A stretch of DNA of 39,557 nt from Beroe ovata (taxonomy: Eukaryota > Ctenophora > Nuda > Beroida > Beroidae), in NCBI GenBank assembly GCA_946803715.1, contig CAMPET010000034.1, positions 293,030 through 332,586 on the forward strand, given 5' to 3'. Shown piece by piece: positions 1 to 12,100 of this stretch. Numbering within the stretch: the first letter of the stretch is position 1; each line of letters starts with the position of its first letter. Both the position numbers and the translations under genes were made by a program. The notes beneath the pieces are model-generated. The model was given only the letters and a program-made list of their open reading frames with translations, was not told where the DNA came from and ran no database searches.

Positions 1-1025
1 ACACACACACACACACACACACAAAACTCATGATCTTGGTGCAAAAATGTCAAGATTTAACCTATCTTTTGGCGCTGTCTTGTGGGAATAACTGGTATAT
101 ATGAGGTATCATTCATTCGTCTACCCAAATTACCATGTTTACTCGTATCCTGAGGGAAAAACAGAGCTGGCAAATTAAATTCTTATTGACGAAGCCAGTA
201 TATTCTATATGATCCTGACTGTATAATAAATCGGGGTTTTCCTGGGGAAAACAGGAGATGCAATGCGAGTGTCACGCTGTCAAGTCCAGAGAAAAGAGAT
301 GGGCTGGTCGCTACGAAGCGGGCATTCAGGGACGATAAAAAGGCGCGGCCAAGATGAAAGCCACGCCCAAAGTGATTTGGTGTGCCCCCATAGTTCAATG
401 ATTGTAGTGTAGATGAATCAAAATCAAAAGTTATATTGCCCGAGCCACTAATCTGGAACTCCAGGAGATGGAAATGGACGGATAATACCGCGATCTTTTT
501 AGCGAAAAAACGAGAAATAGCATCACCGATATAAAATATCGTTATATCACATGAGGAAGATAGTCTTGCGCGCGCGGCTCCATGTCACACGTGACGAAGT
601 GTCTAATTAAACCTGCCAAAACACGTCTAATTAGACTAAATTTGCCTTATTTTCCTTGTCAAAATCACGTGGTCACGCTGTTTGTGAAATTTGCCGGGGG
701 AATAAGAAAGATGAGCTGGAGAATCTCATTCAAATCTCACTTTGATAACTTTATGGCATTCATCAAAAAAACATCTTTCATGCGTGGCAGTGCGCGAGCT
801 GTTTTCAACCACAATACGAGATGAAATTGAAATGTAACTGCCCTATCTGGCGTGATAATGGGATCAGATGTTGTCAGTAAAACCCTACAGTGTTGTTCGT
901 GGAGGGGAGGAGAGGGGAAATTAATTATTTTTAACGCACATACGCACATTTATATGAGATAGAACATAAGTATATCGTGCCCAATATACTGATAAGAACA
1001 TGTCATATGTTCCATCACGTGACAT

Positions 1026-1100
1026 ATGTGTGTGTGTGTTTGTCTGTGTGCGTCTGTGTCTGTATATGTTTGTGTGTGTGTGTGTCTGTGTGTGTGTGTG
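1026..1100. repeat. Interrupted TG/CA microsatellite
   Basis: TG dinucleotides run for about 75 bases with scattered C and A interruptions. The short frames that cross it on both strands are low-complexity artefacts. Confidence 0.9.
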
Positions 1101-2357
1101 GGTTCCTGGACCAATGAGGTTGCGTCATTTTTCACGGCTGCAATGCCAATGTGATATTGGTAAGCGAGCGCAGTATAAAGGGTGTGTCTGATATGAGATC
1201 AATCTTCCTGTAGTTAACTTCTGGATATGAAATTTGATTTAATAGAAATGAGATATTGTTGAGTCATCCTCCGTTAATGGGGCTATTGGAGTGAAATTAT
1301 TTGATCTGATAATGGATCAAAACTTCAAAAGAGCGTCATAATCATAGGAATTGGAAATGAAAAGGGAAATTTATCCAATATATAGTATATTTATCCAATC
1401 AGCATCATGAAAAATTATGTTTCAAAATGGTCGGAATTATAGGTATAACCGAGGAAGTCGTATATTCAGACAGTTAAATATCATCCTAAATTGTCTGGTT
1501 ATCTGATGATTTGAAAGCACGCATATTTAATATTAAACGGAGCGTATTATATGAAACGCATAATGGGAATGATACTTAAACCACGAAGTTTAACCGCTTT
1601 TAATGCTATAACCTCATGCGTAATTCGAGTAACCTTCGGCAGGATTGTAACTATGCAAAAGTCAGTTATTTGTCATTCTGCGATTTGATAATTGAATCAG
1701 GAAATTAATTTCCGAGGTTCACTGGAATTGAAACTGCTGAACTCACAAATGAATGATAGAAAACTGCACAAAACGCTCCAAACAATCATTCCTGCACTAA
1801 ACTAAGTTCTGCTTGAGGAGATATTATGTATAGAATTTAAAAAAAATATCACGCGAGTATGCGATAGATCAGCGTTTGATTTTTGCAGACTAAATTTAAA
1901 ATTATTGTGCACGTTCAGTGTGCACTCTGCGTCAAATTATTAAAATTGATATGGAGATTTTGGCTGGAGTTACGCAAAATTCCCCAGGCAACAAAATATA
2001 GGAGGGTTTTGTTGTTATCGCAACCTCGGGAATTTACAGGAATATCGCTTTACAAAAACAATACATGAACTTGTTTGTGTCACCTGATGTTGCTAGCAAC
2101 CCAAACATTCACCACGTGCAACATCGTTAAAAACACAACCTAACAGAATGCAAATGAAGTTTTGAAACAGTGAGGCTGCCAAATCAATGCTCCATAAATT
2201 TCGTGCACAATACGTATTTCAACAATGGTCTGAAGAACGACGAGTGCTGTAAATTCAAAGAAAGGCTCTTGTACAAACATCTCTGTAATAATATTAGCTC
2301 CCCCCCCCTATTTTGCCCCGCGTGTTATGGATGTTTTCATTAGAACTTGTGATGGGG

Positions 2358-2490
2358 GGTCACGTGACTGTGACGTGAACGCACGTGCCCGTGAGACGAA
2401 CACACGTGACAGCAAGACGCGCTCACGTGACAGACCGAGGATTATATTTCGAATATTCATACCAACTTCGCCGGCACGTCACGTGACAAA
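2358..2490. promoter_or_regulatory. Cluster of CACGTG E-boxes
   Basis: Five CACGTG cores lie within about 130 bases, most inside the longer form (G)TCACGTGAC, with a TGACGTGA element between them. bHLH-zip factors of the USF, MITF/TFE and Myc type bind such sites. The nearest downstream gene I can name is the minus-strand pair at 2878-4424, so the target is unknown. Similar E-boxes occur throughout the window, which weakens a gene-specific reading. Confidence 0.45.
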
Positions 2491-2877
2491 AATAACAACA
2501 GAAGTACTGGATTCAGATAATATACCTTGCTAAATATAGGGACTGATGTGGTTCTTATTCAAACGGAAGAATGAGCTATGACAGTATCATGCAAATATTT
2601 GATTTACCAACAATACGATCTGACTGTACAACCTAAGTTACACGCCATGACTTACACCTCATGAATGAAATCGCAACATTGCTAGAAAGGAAAACATTTT
2701 GAAACACACACACAAATTTATGAGCGCTGATTTAGACGTGAAAGAAGGAATCAGATATCATTCATCGCGCAAAAACCTCAAATCAAGCTTCTCATGACCA
2801 CATGTATGGAAATGATCATAAGACTGTCATAATATATACTGTCATACAGTCATCATTGTGTTGTCATCGCATATCAA

Positions 2878-3123
2878 CTAGCCCCGGAAATAGGCAGACT
2901 CGTCAACATCATCAATAATCTCGCTAACTCTATGAAGCCCGCCAACTTGAGCCGAGCACCAGTCCTTATCGTCCTCTACCATCAACCGTGTGGCCTCCGT
3001 CTGTGCGAGGGCCAGGTGGGTGCCACCTCCGAGGGTTACAATTGCAAGGACCCACGCCCCAGCAGCCAGAAAACCTTGTCCCACCTGAGCACCAGTGCTC
3101 GGTCTACTGTTGGTATTGCCCAT
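2878..3123 (-). CDS. Small putative N-myristoylated single-pass membrane protein
   Basis: An 81-residue frame runs from an ATG at 3123 to a TAG at 2878. It starts MGNTNSRPS, which fits the N-myristoylation rule (Gly2, small residue at 6). A hydrophobic stretch at about residues 18-41 (GFLAAGAWVLAIVTLGGG and on) could be one membrane helix. An acidic tail with DDKDW and DDVDESAYF follows. The frame stays open upstream to 3198, but the MGNTNS start is preferred because it gives a meaningful N-terminus. I do not recognise the family. It lies 512 bases downstream of the CIMIP2 gene on the same strand. No clear polyadenylation signal was seen, so it could be a chance frame. Confidence 0.4.
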   Translation of the reverse strand: MGNTNSRPSTGAQVGQGFLAAGAWVLAIVTLGGGTHLALAQTEATRLMVEDDKDWCSAQVGGLHRVSEIIDDVDESAYFRG

Positions 3124-3635
3124 CGTGTAAATACTATAGGGTGATTGGTACATTTGAGTAGAAACGTCAAACAACTCAAAGGACAAAGAAGGGCGCAAAA
3201 TACTGCGGAAACACCCTTCCCCTTCGAGTCGTTTCGAGTCGATTTTTGCGTATTATACGTGAATTTATGAAAGTGGCTTGCGCAGTTCTGCCATCGAACG
3301 CTCGGTTCAAATGATAACCCATCTATAAAACTGGATGAGCTTATAAAGTTGTCAAGATTAGAGTTGAGATTATCATACCCCGTGTGAGATTCTTGTAGAT
3401 TGGACCACCCACGATGAATCGCAAGGATCCGTGTTCAAATAGAATAAATTGTGGTAGAAGTGGGTTCAGGAATTAGGTTCACTTCAGATTTCAAAAGCTG
3501 GATCACATAGAATGATTATAGAGCACTGAGACTTCAGGTTTATCACGGTGAATTTTGGTGAATTTTGATTCTAAATTTTGATCAATTCTAAATCGAGATT
3601 CTAAAGCTAACGATATTAAAACTTATGATCTCTCA

Positions 3636-4424
3636 TCATTTTCCGCCGTGATACATGGCCTTGAGCGCGGCACTGGTCGACATCCCGAAGGTATCCCCAT
3701 ACTTGAACTTCTCTCCCGGAATATGTCCCGTGTAATGGGGGACCATTCCGCTATCCTCCGGGTACAGAACTCGGCAATCCTCCGGCCCTGTTTTCGGCTC
3801 GCTCCGCAGTCGGAACGGGTGACTGCCGCCGCTTTGCATTAGCGCCGCCTGCTGGCGCTCCTTTTCCCGGTAATCGGCGATGGCTTGCTGTGTCATGCTG
3901 GGGTATCCCATACTGATCTTGTTACGAGACATGGGGAGGAAGCCAGTGTACCCGGAAATGTGGTAATCGAGAGTGTTGCTCTTCCGGGAATTCCGCCGAC
4001 TGACGTACGGCTCTGCGGAGTGCTTGACGGGGGTCAGAGGGACCGCTCTCACACTGTTATCTCGCACTCTCTTCAGATGCTGAGCTTGCAGTGATAGAGC
4101 GTCCTTGAGCTCCCCCTTTGCGTAGCTACACGCTGTGACGTACGGGAGTCCGAAATAGTGCTCGCCCTTGGGGATATATCCTGTGTACCCAGGAACGAGA
4201 TTGCTCCGGTATTGTGGTAGCTTCTCCTGTACTGGTTCTATCTTGCGGAGGACGAGGTTACCCGAGCTGTTGTTCTTGTCCGTGAGAATTTCGTGGGTTG
4301 TTTTGCTGAACGTTCCGCCGATCTTGTACTTGCGTTGGGGTATGTATCCACCATAGCCAGGGATGTGGTATGGGCTGGCGGTTACCAGCGAGTCAGGGTT
4401 GAACGGGGCGATTTTGGCAGCCAT
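3636..4424 (-). CDS. Ciliary microtubule inner protein 2 (CIMIP2/FAM166 family)
   Basis: A 262-residue uninterrupted protein. It contains four copies of the family signature: HIPGYGGYIPQRKYKIGGTF (residues 20-39), VPGYTGYIPKGEHYFG (77-92), HISGYTGFLPMSRNKISMGY (155-174) and VPHYTGHIPGEKFKYGDTF (228-246). The pattern (I/V)PxYxGxxP followed by (Y/F)xxGxTF is the hallmark of CIMIP2A/B/C (FAM166), which bind the lumen of axonemal doublet microtubules in cilia and sperm tails. The length is close to vertebrate FAM166B, but the gene here has no introns, unlike the vertebrate genes. The start is the first ATG of the frame, followed by MAAKIAPFNPDS. A perfect RFX X-box lies 89 bases upstream of the start codon. 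The A/B/C subtype is not resolved; the four-copy layout looks most like CIMIP2B. Confidence 0.93.
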   Translation of the reverse strand: MAAKIAPFNPDSLVTASPYHIPGYGGYIPQRKYKIGGTFSKTTHEILTDKNNSSGNLVLRKIEPVQEKLPQYRSNLVPGYTGYIPKGEHYFGLPYVTACSYAKGELKDALSLQAQHLKRVRDNSVRAVPLTPVKHSAEPYVSRRNSRKSNTLDYHISGYTGFLPMSRNKISMGYPSMTQQAIADYREKERQQAALMQSGGSHPFRLRSEPKTGPEDCRVLYPEDSGMVPHYTGHIPGEKFKYGDTFGMSTSAALKAMYHGGK

Positions 4425-4512
4425 GATACGAAATTTATGCGACAGAAAGGAATATTGTGGAGCTTACACGCGCGCGCCTCTGTCGTGCACGTGCAATTTC
4501 AGGATTCATTGC

Positions 4513-4526
4513 GTCGCTATAGCAAC
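4513..4526. promoter_or_regulatory. RFX X-box upstream of CIMIP2
   Basis: The 14-mer GTCGCTATAGCAAC fits the X-box consensus GTHNYYATRRNAAC at every position. RFX factors use such sites to switch on ciliary genes. It lies 89 bases upstream of the CIMIP2 start codon, the usual X-box distance. About 370 bases the other way is the tentative first exon of the plus-strand transcription factor gene. Confidence 0.75.
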
Positions 4527-4897
4527 GAGAAGTAAGTGCGCGCGTTCAGTTTCGTTCGAGAGTCACAAGAAATTCTGTGAATTTATAATGTGGAACACCT
4601 ATAATCGAACCTTGCAGTGAGCATAAACATATCAAAACCTAAACTTAAAGCATCGGTTTTTATGAGAAAATACTGATAGTATCACTGGTAGTGGTAGTAC
4701 CAGTACCAGTACGTTGTCAGTATAATTACCTACATTCGCATATCCCTCATCAATGACAAGAGAATGGAGCCGATAAAATGGATCTCAGCGATAGACAATC
4801 ATAATAATCCGAGATCATTCAATATCATACATGGAAAGTGGAAACTCGAGAAAGATAGGAACATGACGCTCGATGAAACAACATGGAAAGTATAAAG

Positions 4898-7800
4898 ATG
4901 TGGCAGCTGTTGCACCCACTCGAATCACGAGACCATGGGTCATGTGAGTGTAAATAGGGGAGAGAGAGAGGAGAGAGTAGAGACTGTAGTGTGCAACCCG
5001 ACACCACAACGTTCTTAATGATCTGTGTAGTGAGAAGGGGGAGGCCGCGTGACCCCCCACGCGCTCTCCTCTGATTGGTGCAGACTTGCTCCAGGTGGCA
5101 TGTGATTGGTCAATATGGTGGAAGTTTTGGTACCAGAGATAGTGGACTGTGAAGCCGTTGGGGGATATGTCAGTGAAGCTATTGGTCATTCCGTCTTGTC
5201 GGCTAAGATGATAATCTGTCAAAGTGTCAAATTTTGATGTGGAAACGACTGATTTTCATTCAGTTTTGAAAATCATCAAGTGTCACTGTAATTGTCAAAA
5301 CTTAGGTCTTTTTCTGATACCATATTGCTATATCATCATGACAAGCCAAATTTCGTTTCACGTTCAAAATCAGATCATAGTCATACTGATAGTACTTTGA
5401 ATCGAAACAAGACCGTTAACTAAGCTTGATTTTCAATTTTCTAGGCCATAGGCGCCTGTGCACCATGACGACAAAAACTAAAGCTTTTCATTTCAGACTT
5501 CAAATGTGAGGACGATGTTGAGGAATTGACTATACGGATAATCCAGAACTGTGAGTAAGAGTTTCACCTCTAAATCTAATTCTACTTCGGGACATTCATT
5601 TTCAATTATAGCCATATAATAGGCGTAGAGAATCATTAACTTTACTTTCATTCTAAAATGTGATATAATTTTCGATTAAAATGATAGCTGTATCTCGGTT
5701 AAACTTCAATTATCAACTTAAAGCGCAGCTGGCTGCAATTATATCAATATCTGATATCATTATCATTATTCCTTCTTCGAAATTGTGCACCATACATCAA
5801 CATGCATCTGTAGTGTGTAGATTCAATTTTGAATTTCAATACGCACAACACGTGTATGGTGTAATGTTAAATCGTATCTCTCCTATTTGGCGGATCAGAA
5901 GGCCCACACAGAATTTCATCTCTGAAAAAAATTGACCCTTCTGATACACACGTGGATCACAGGGTTCATCTTAGGTGACCCTTCTGATCCACGTTGCGCT
6001 TCTCTGGGGTCAAGTCAAACTCAAAATTTGGTGACCCTCCTGATATTGATCTCACTCAAATCCTATCCAATTTGACCCCAGGGAAGCACTTAGCACACGT
6101 GGATCGTGTCAGAAGGGCACGATCCTGTTTCGGCCTTCGATGAAGCTGAAGCAAGGCGCGCGCGCCGCGCGCAAGAAACAGTGGACAGATAACATGCATT
6201 CCTGCGCTGCGTTCCTGCGCTGCGTGACCCAAATACTCCGTGCGCGCTGCGCGTCTGCCGTCTCCGTGGTTTTAGGTTTAAGACTTTTCAGTTCACTGAG
6301 TAGAACAGGGGCGCGCAACGTGTGCACATCTGTCAGATGTTACCTGATCTGTTTCAATTGCGCGCGCGGCGCGCAAGAAAGTAGAAACAAGTCAGGTAAT
6401 ATAACATCTGACAATCTAACATCGCATTTGCCGGATGTTATCTGTCCACTGTTTCTTGCGCGCGAGAAACAGTGGACAGATAACATCAACCAACATCGCA
6501 TGACAACGCAACCGTTGATCTAAGATATGATATTGAAATTGCGCGCCGCGCATTGCTTCGGTAGCGCGGCATTGAAATTTGTTTGTCTCGGCGTATTTTT
6601 CAATGATCAACCGGACCGCGCGCGTGTGAGGAATAGTGGCCAGATAGCATCTGTCAGATTTTATTTTCCAGATCAATGGTGTTGTAATCATTTCATTTCT
6701 TTTACTTTATTTGCAGTCACTTCGATGAAGTACTGATAAACAGATTTCTGATAATATGACTGTTTCATTTGAATTTACTTGAAAATGATCGCTATTTGTA
6801 ATCTAGCTCATCGTTAAATTAGTGTCTTTTAGTTGCTTGAAAGTTATTTCATTCATATGCAATCCTAATTCCTTACTACTTTTTATAATATTTAATGTTC
6901 ATTGAAATCAGTCCATCTTACTGTTGTTGACAATTTTCATTGATAGAAGAGGGACAAGACATACAAATAATTGCTCCAGTATATACCAGTATATACCATT
7001 TGTCATTGGCAGTTGCATTAGGTGTACTGTACAGTGGTCAAATGCTTTCACCCACCCATGATGACCTCTTGCTTCATTGTTGAATCACTTCACAAAATAC
7101 AAAATATATATTAATGAAACTATTTCTTACCTTGCAGGATGGTTGATGTTTTGACAATAAAAGCTGATGATCCAAATGTCCTATCTTTATATCACAAACA
7201 AAAAGTTGAATTCAGATTCCAACAAAAGAGTGATAATGATTTTGTCATGTTTCTACTGGACACAGCAATGAGGGTCATTTCAATAGGTGATTAATTTTAG
7301 ATAGATCCTGGGTTAATCAGGAATTGATAAGAATGGTAAATGTTGGGAAATGATAATTTAAATGAGGCCTGAAAGCAAACATTATTTTCAGTTCATCAGT
7401 TAGCACCTGTTTTAGAGGCTGTGTCTCCTGCTGATCAACAAATGAGTCATGACTCTAATATTGGTGAGGACTGAATTAGTTTTTACAGTTAATTTTTCAA
7501 GTGTTCTTCTCAAATCCTTATATAACACCTGTTATTTGATTTGAATTGAATTTAATCATATTTTTAGATTACAGTGTAGATGAACTCTCAGCTATGGAAA
7601 CAGAGATATGCCATCCCTCAGAAAATACAAAGTAACTAAATCTTGAGCTCCGTTCTTCTGATCTCATCATCCATACATTATCCACTCTCTTGTCACCAAA
7701 AAGGGGTATTAATCATACTGTATTACCTCCAGGTTAATTGAATCAGAGCAAGACCAAACAAACCTTGATGTAGAGTCAATCTCATCCAGTGACCTGCCGT

Positions 7801-9197
7801 CACTTCCTTTATCGATGAACTCTGACTCAGCTTCTCTCAATGCACTTAGTAGTGCTCTTAAATCTTTTGTACCACAAGCGCCACTGATACCCACTGTACG
7901 CAAAGGATCAGACTCAATGCAGGAGATTGGAGTGCATCAAAATACTGCTGGGGGTTCTCCCCGCCAACACTCCTTCTCCCCTGCTCTTTCTATGGTAGAA
8001 ACCACTGATACAAATTCTTCCTTAGTGGAGTTTGATAAAACCATCAGTGCCCTGCAGAAGGAACTTGATTCAGTGTCACAGTCATTTGTCACGGACTCAA
8101 ACAGAAATCTGCCCCAATCAAATGTTTTAGACTCAAATGGCATGAACTTATCAATTATCAAACGTCTTCAAGACAACTTCAAGGAAACTTCCCAGTCTAA
8201 TAAGGAGCTGGACCTGATCAAATCAATCCAAGACACAATAGCCAACAAAGTGAATGAAAAGCCAGATGAAGTAAACATCAAAGAGGAGGTGGATATAATG
8301 CCAAGCACTCTAGCTCAGGCCGTATATCGACAAGAAACAGACCGACTCCAGACCACAGACCGACTCCAGCAGCTGATGAGCTCCATCAGCAATGGCTCCT
8401 CAAAATCAATCAACCAATCCAAAAACCTACTCTCCCAAATTTCCACCAACACCACTCCTCAGATCCCAGTCATCAACCCAGTGAATACAGCAGGTCTAAG
8501 CAGCGCAATGTTGAACACATCGTCTCTTAGCAACAGCACCCCACTTTGCAACTCATCATTAAACAGCAGTGGAATAAATTCATCACTCAACTCATCAACA
8601 CCTGGCCTCAACAATACACTCAGCTCCGGATCCCTTAACAATTCTACTGCTCTGAACAACGTTTCTGTCAACCAATCTGCTGTCACTGCAGGCGGTCTCA
8701 ACCAAATGTCCATCTCCCCTGGCACATCGCCAGGGCTCAAATCCAATGTAAAGAAGAATGGGAACCCTCTCTCGATGCTCCATCTTCAGGGAAATACCTG
8801 CTCGGTCGCAGATCAAGCAGCGATTCTCAGTGCTCTTTACAATGAGAGAAACAACGCTCAAGCATCGTAAGTATTACTGTTTAACCACCACATATTGTTT
8901 TATTTTGTGTGCCATGGTTTTGCCACTTGTGACATTTGTGTCAGCATACTGCTAGCTGTGTTTTTGCACCCTTGCGACTTTTCGCATCACATTGGTGACC
9001 CATTCACTTTATTGAAAAACGATTATGATCATCAGTTCATTGGAAAGTATGACGTCATGCAAATGATTTGGTCGATTGAAGTAATCAACAGACGATCCCT
9101 ATGAGTATAACCATCTCCCAAATTATTGCACAATTTAACAGTTCGATTTTCAGGCCTGATGTCAAAGTCAAGACTTCGACCAGCCCCAGCCCAAACA
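4898..9197 (+). CDS. Shared 5' exons of a transcription-factor-like locus with alternative DNA-binding tails
   Basis: Exons read by eye: 4898-4943 (tentative first exon, start MWQLLHPLESRD), 5497-5550, a 13-base microexon 6717-6729, 7138-7286, 7392-7463, 7568-7631, 7733-8866 and 9154-9197. Reading phase is kept across every junction, giving about 525 residues. The N-terminal part has FKCEDDVEELTIRIIQN, IKADDPNVLSLYHKQKVEF and VHQLAPVLEAVSPADQ; I recognise no family and see no BTB domain. The large exon is Ser/Asn/Leu-rich, with many LNSS and LNNS runs, a SUMO-type site in NIKEEVD, and GTSPGLKSNVKKNG near its end. It has no finger of its own. The last shared exon ends PDVKVKTSTSPSPN with a strong donor AAACA|GTGAGT in phase 1. 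That phase suits all four downstream terminal exons. Exons from 7138 onward are well supported; the first three are less sure, and translation could begin at an ATG in the microexon or at 7139. Confidence 0.68.
5976..6119. mobile_element. Imperfect foldback element
   Basis: The left arm (5976-6013, from TGACCCTTCTGATCCACG to CTCTGGGGTCAA) is complementary, with small gaps, to the right arm (6072-6119, from TTGACCCCAGGGAAGC to GTGTCAGAAGGGC). A third partial copy of the motif GACCCTTCTGAT lies just outside at 5935. It sits between the second shared exon and the microexon of the transcription factor gene. Confidence 0.5.
6434..6487. repeat. Perfect 23-base inverted repeat with 8-base loop
   Basis: Arm 6434-6456 (beginning GATGTTATCTGTCCACTG) is exactly complementary to 6465-6487, around the loop TGCGCGCG. 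Another direct copy of the right arm, preceded by the same GCGCGC-rich block, is at 6172-6195. The block ATCGCAT occurs on both flanks. It lies in the intron before the microexon. Confidence 0.9.
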
Positions 9198-12100
9198 GTG
9201 AGTCTTTGTGTGATAAAAATGTTTGATCAATTTTTGTTTGTCTGACACACGTTATGTCACAATGTGTCTCAAAGTGATTAGTGTTTGTATGTCAAAGTAC
9301 CTCTTTTGTTGACAGAATCATAAGTGATGTGACAAGATCTTGCTTGCTAATTCTACCTTATGGGGTTTCTATTTTAATCGTAGTAAATATGAATCAACTG
9401 AAGATCAAATTCACTTGATTTCGTCAGAATTAACCACCTTTTCTTGTTCTAATCAATAATTCTATCTATACGGTAATTCATGATAAATAATTCATCGTGA
9501 GGGGAAACAAGCCATCATGAGTGTCCGCACACAAAGGTGTTGGTTATTGTTGTCATGGTTTCCTCATTAGGTCACACAAAAGAAACAATTACCTCATTAC
9601 TGTACCTAATTAGCATCATGAATGCTCCCCTCCCATTTATTATGCATTATTATTGCCGTGGCTGTACATAATACCAGTGACGTGGACTGAACCTTCTCAA
9701 TTGGGACTTTTAACCACAAGGTCATTAGGGTTATACAGGGGACCAAGGAATGAGTTTGTTCTCGGTATGCAAATTGGGGTTCTCATTCACTCTGAGTAGT
9801 CAGACGCTCCTCAGGGCTCAAATTATGGGATTCCAAGCATGGGTACTTTGATCTTGAATAAGTGATGCATTGGCCTGATGTGCATTCATCAGATTATAGT
9901 GGCAGACCGAATTAAGTAAGAGCGTTATTTCGATACTGCCATAGACATGATGGTAGTAATAGGTACTACCGTACTATCGCAAACATAGACATGATACAAA
10001 CATAAACAATAAACATGATACACTCACAGACGCATACTTACACACGCGTCACGCTTGCCTACACACAGACAAACACACAAGCTGCACAAACACACAAATA
10101 CAGACACGCGCAAACACATACTCTGTGTGGGGTTTCTCAGCTAGTTACAATTAATATCTCTAATATTGCTAAATGGTGCTGACAGTGAACAGTTCAAATG
10201 ACCATAAAATGCCTAATCATTCGGGAAGATTTTCTTGATTCTTCGATTCTGTTCAAATACTGACCGAATCGATTGCAGCAGAAACAAACTAAAGTGATTG
10301 AAAGAATGAGAGAAGTTTATGTTCATGAAAACTATTTCATCTAGCTTTGTCTAAATTAGCTTCGTATAATTTGTAGTTTTCTCTCTCATGATGAGATCTG
10401 CTAAGTTGTGACCCCAGTGACAGAATTACCCCAGCTGGTCGTCGATCGCGAATTTTCGAAGATCATNAGAGGGGTGAGAGAGTAAGAAGTGAAATAATTT
10501 CATTTTCTCGTGACTAATTTGCAAGCTGCGCTATTGGTCGGATTCGTGTCACGTGACCTAGATTGCGAGTTCTGATTGGTCGAATGAACCATCAGGTGAC
10601 GTAGACAAAACAATATTATATCCGTGCTAGTATATTGCTGTTGGTGCTCACTTGTGATTTAAAACACTAATTAAATGGACTCTCTCTCTGATAAGACTAT
10701 ATAAATACCCCAGCTCTATTGGTCGCCTTCCTTCCCCGTGATGAAATTCCTGGCGTCCCATTGGTTGGAATCTAGTCACGTGACTTAGTGAAGGATTTGA
10801 GCGGCGAGGTTGATTTATTTAGCGATAAGACTATGTGTGCGCGTTACTATGAAACTTAGACGACGTATTGAATTTCATGATGCTATGAAAATTTCGTCTA
10901 ATTTTTGTCACTAAATCCTCGCGAGAAATGTTTTTATCTTTCTCATGTAACTAATCAGCGAGGCAGTGAATAATTAGAACACCGCGTTGTTTAGACTATA
11001 TGAGGGGGAACACACGCACACACACACACGCATAGACCAGGAGGCAGTTTAATGGTGACCACGCGAGTTTTCGTCTCTAATTGAATAATTCAAAACGTTC
11101 CACCCCAAATTAAGTTATGACTCGGTCGTTCATTCCAAAATGCTTAGAACATAGGCGAGAGAGAGAGAGTGTGGGTGATATGTGTGTGTGTTTAATTTTA
11201 ACTGTTACTTTACCACTTCCCCACTCACACAGAGTGTGTTTAAAATTACTAAACGAATTACTATATAGTCAGGTGATGCGTTGTGGTTGGTTGGAAAATG
11301 TCACGTGATCATTTTGGTGTTATTTCATTGGTTCTCTGCGGTTGAGGGCTGGTCTCGAGCACGTGGTACGTTATCTCTGTTACTCCGTGCACCATGTTAA
11401 TTAGGTTTAAATGCCAATACTACTCATTCGTAAATATAACACCAGCTCCTTCACAAATAATATTGTCAACCAACTCATAGGAAGAAATGAACTCTCGATC
11501 GAAAATCGGGAGGATTGAAATGGCTTCGATATCTTTATTGAGTCTACCATAGTATGCTCATACTCGAATGAACGTATGATTCGAGATCCAAAGTGAAACC
11601 AAGTTAAGTCATGAGTAGAACATAATCATCATCTCTATCACTGGGAACAAGATCTGTTTTCCCCAATTTTCAGACATTCCATTCTCTTGTTACTCGTTTT
11701 GTTCTTCGTTTTAATTCAGTGGGAATGATTTCATGTTTGTTTTGCTTGATTCCCTGATAGATATATGTGTGAAACAATCGTTCCATGTCAAATCATTAAT
11801 GTTCTGAAATTCGTGTCAATTCCGATTTGATAATCCTGATCAAGACTTTTGGAAAACTTTTCTAAAATCAATAAATATGTATTACGGCTTCCTTCCTTCG
11901 CTTGCAAATTTTGGCCAATCCCTTTTTCCGGATTCATTCGCGAGCCCGAAACCTTAAAAAACCGTTTGGTTACCTATTTCCTAGACTACCTGATGAATCT
12001 GATGCTCATAATGGGCATCCTTATCGCAAAACGCAGCTGTTTACCCTGAAATAATAAATCTACCCATTCGTTCTCTGCTCAGAAATCTGCTATAAACTAA

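Larger units (their letters stand above)
1..2877. other. Intergenic region, no gene recognised
   Basis: I found no convincing exon on either strand. The block starts with a CA microsatellite (1-23), contains an interrupted TG tract (about 1026-1100) and a dense CACGTG cluster near 2358-2490. The open frames here are short, lack flanking splice signals and have no recognisable protein character. Regulatory DNA for a gene outside the window is possible. Confidence 0.5.

Noticed and set aside
1000-1191. Cys/Val-rich frame MSYVPSRDICVCVFVCVRLC
   Set aside because: It is a translated TG microsatellite. The same applies to frames over 13434-13486, 15507-15670 and 31079-31152.
6109-6736. Overlapping frames on both strands through the GCGC-rich palindromes
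   Set aside because: They arise from the inverted repeats and have no splice signals or protein character; they lie in an intron of the plus-strand gene.
5497-9197. BTB/POZ domain in the shared N-terminal exons, expected from the lola-like layout
   Set aside because: No FxLRW, DV or FKAHK-type motif appears in any exon. The resemblance is in gene architecture only.
11849-12049. 66-codon frame with FACKFWPIPFSGFI
   Set aside because: No flanking splice sites in a usable phase and no recognisable domain.
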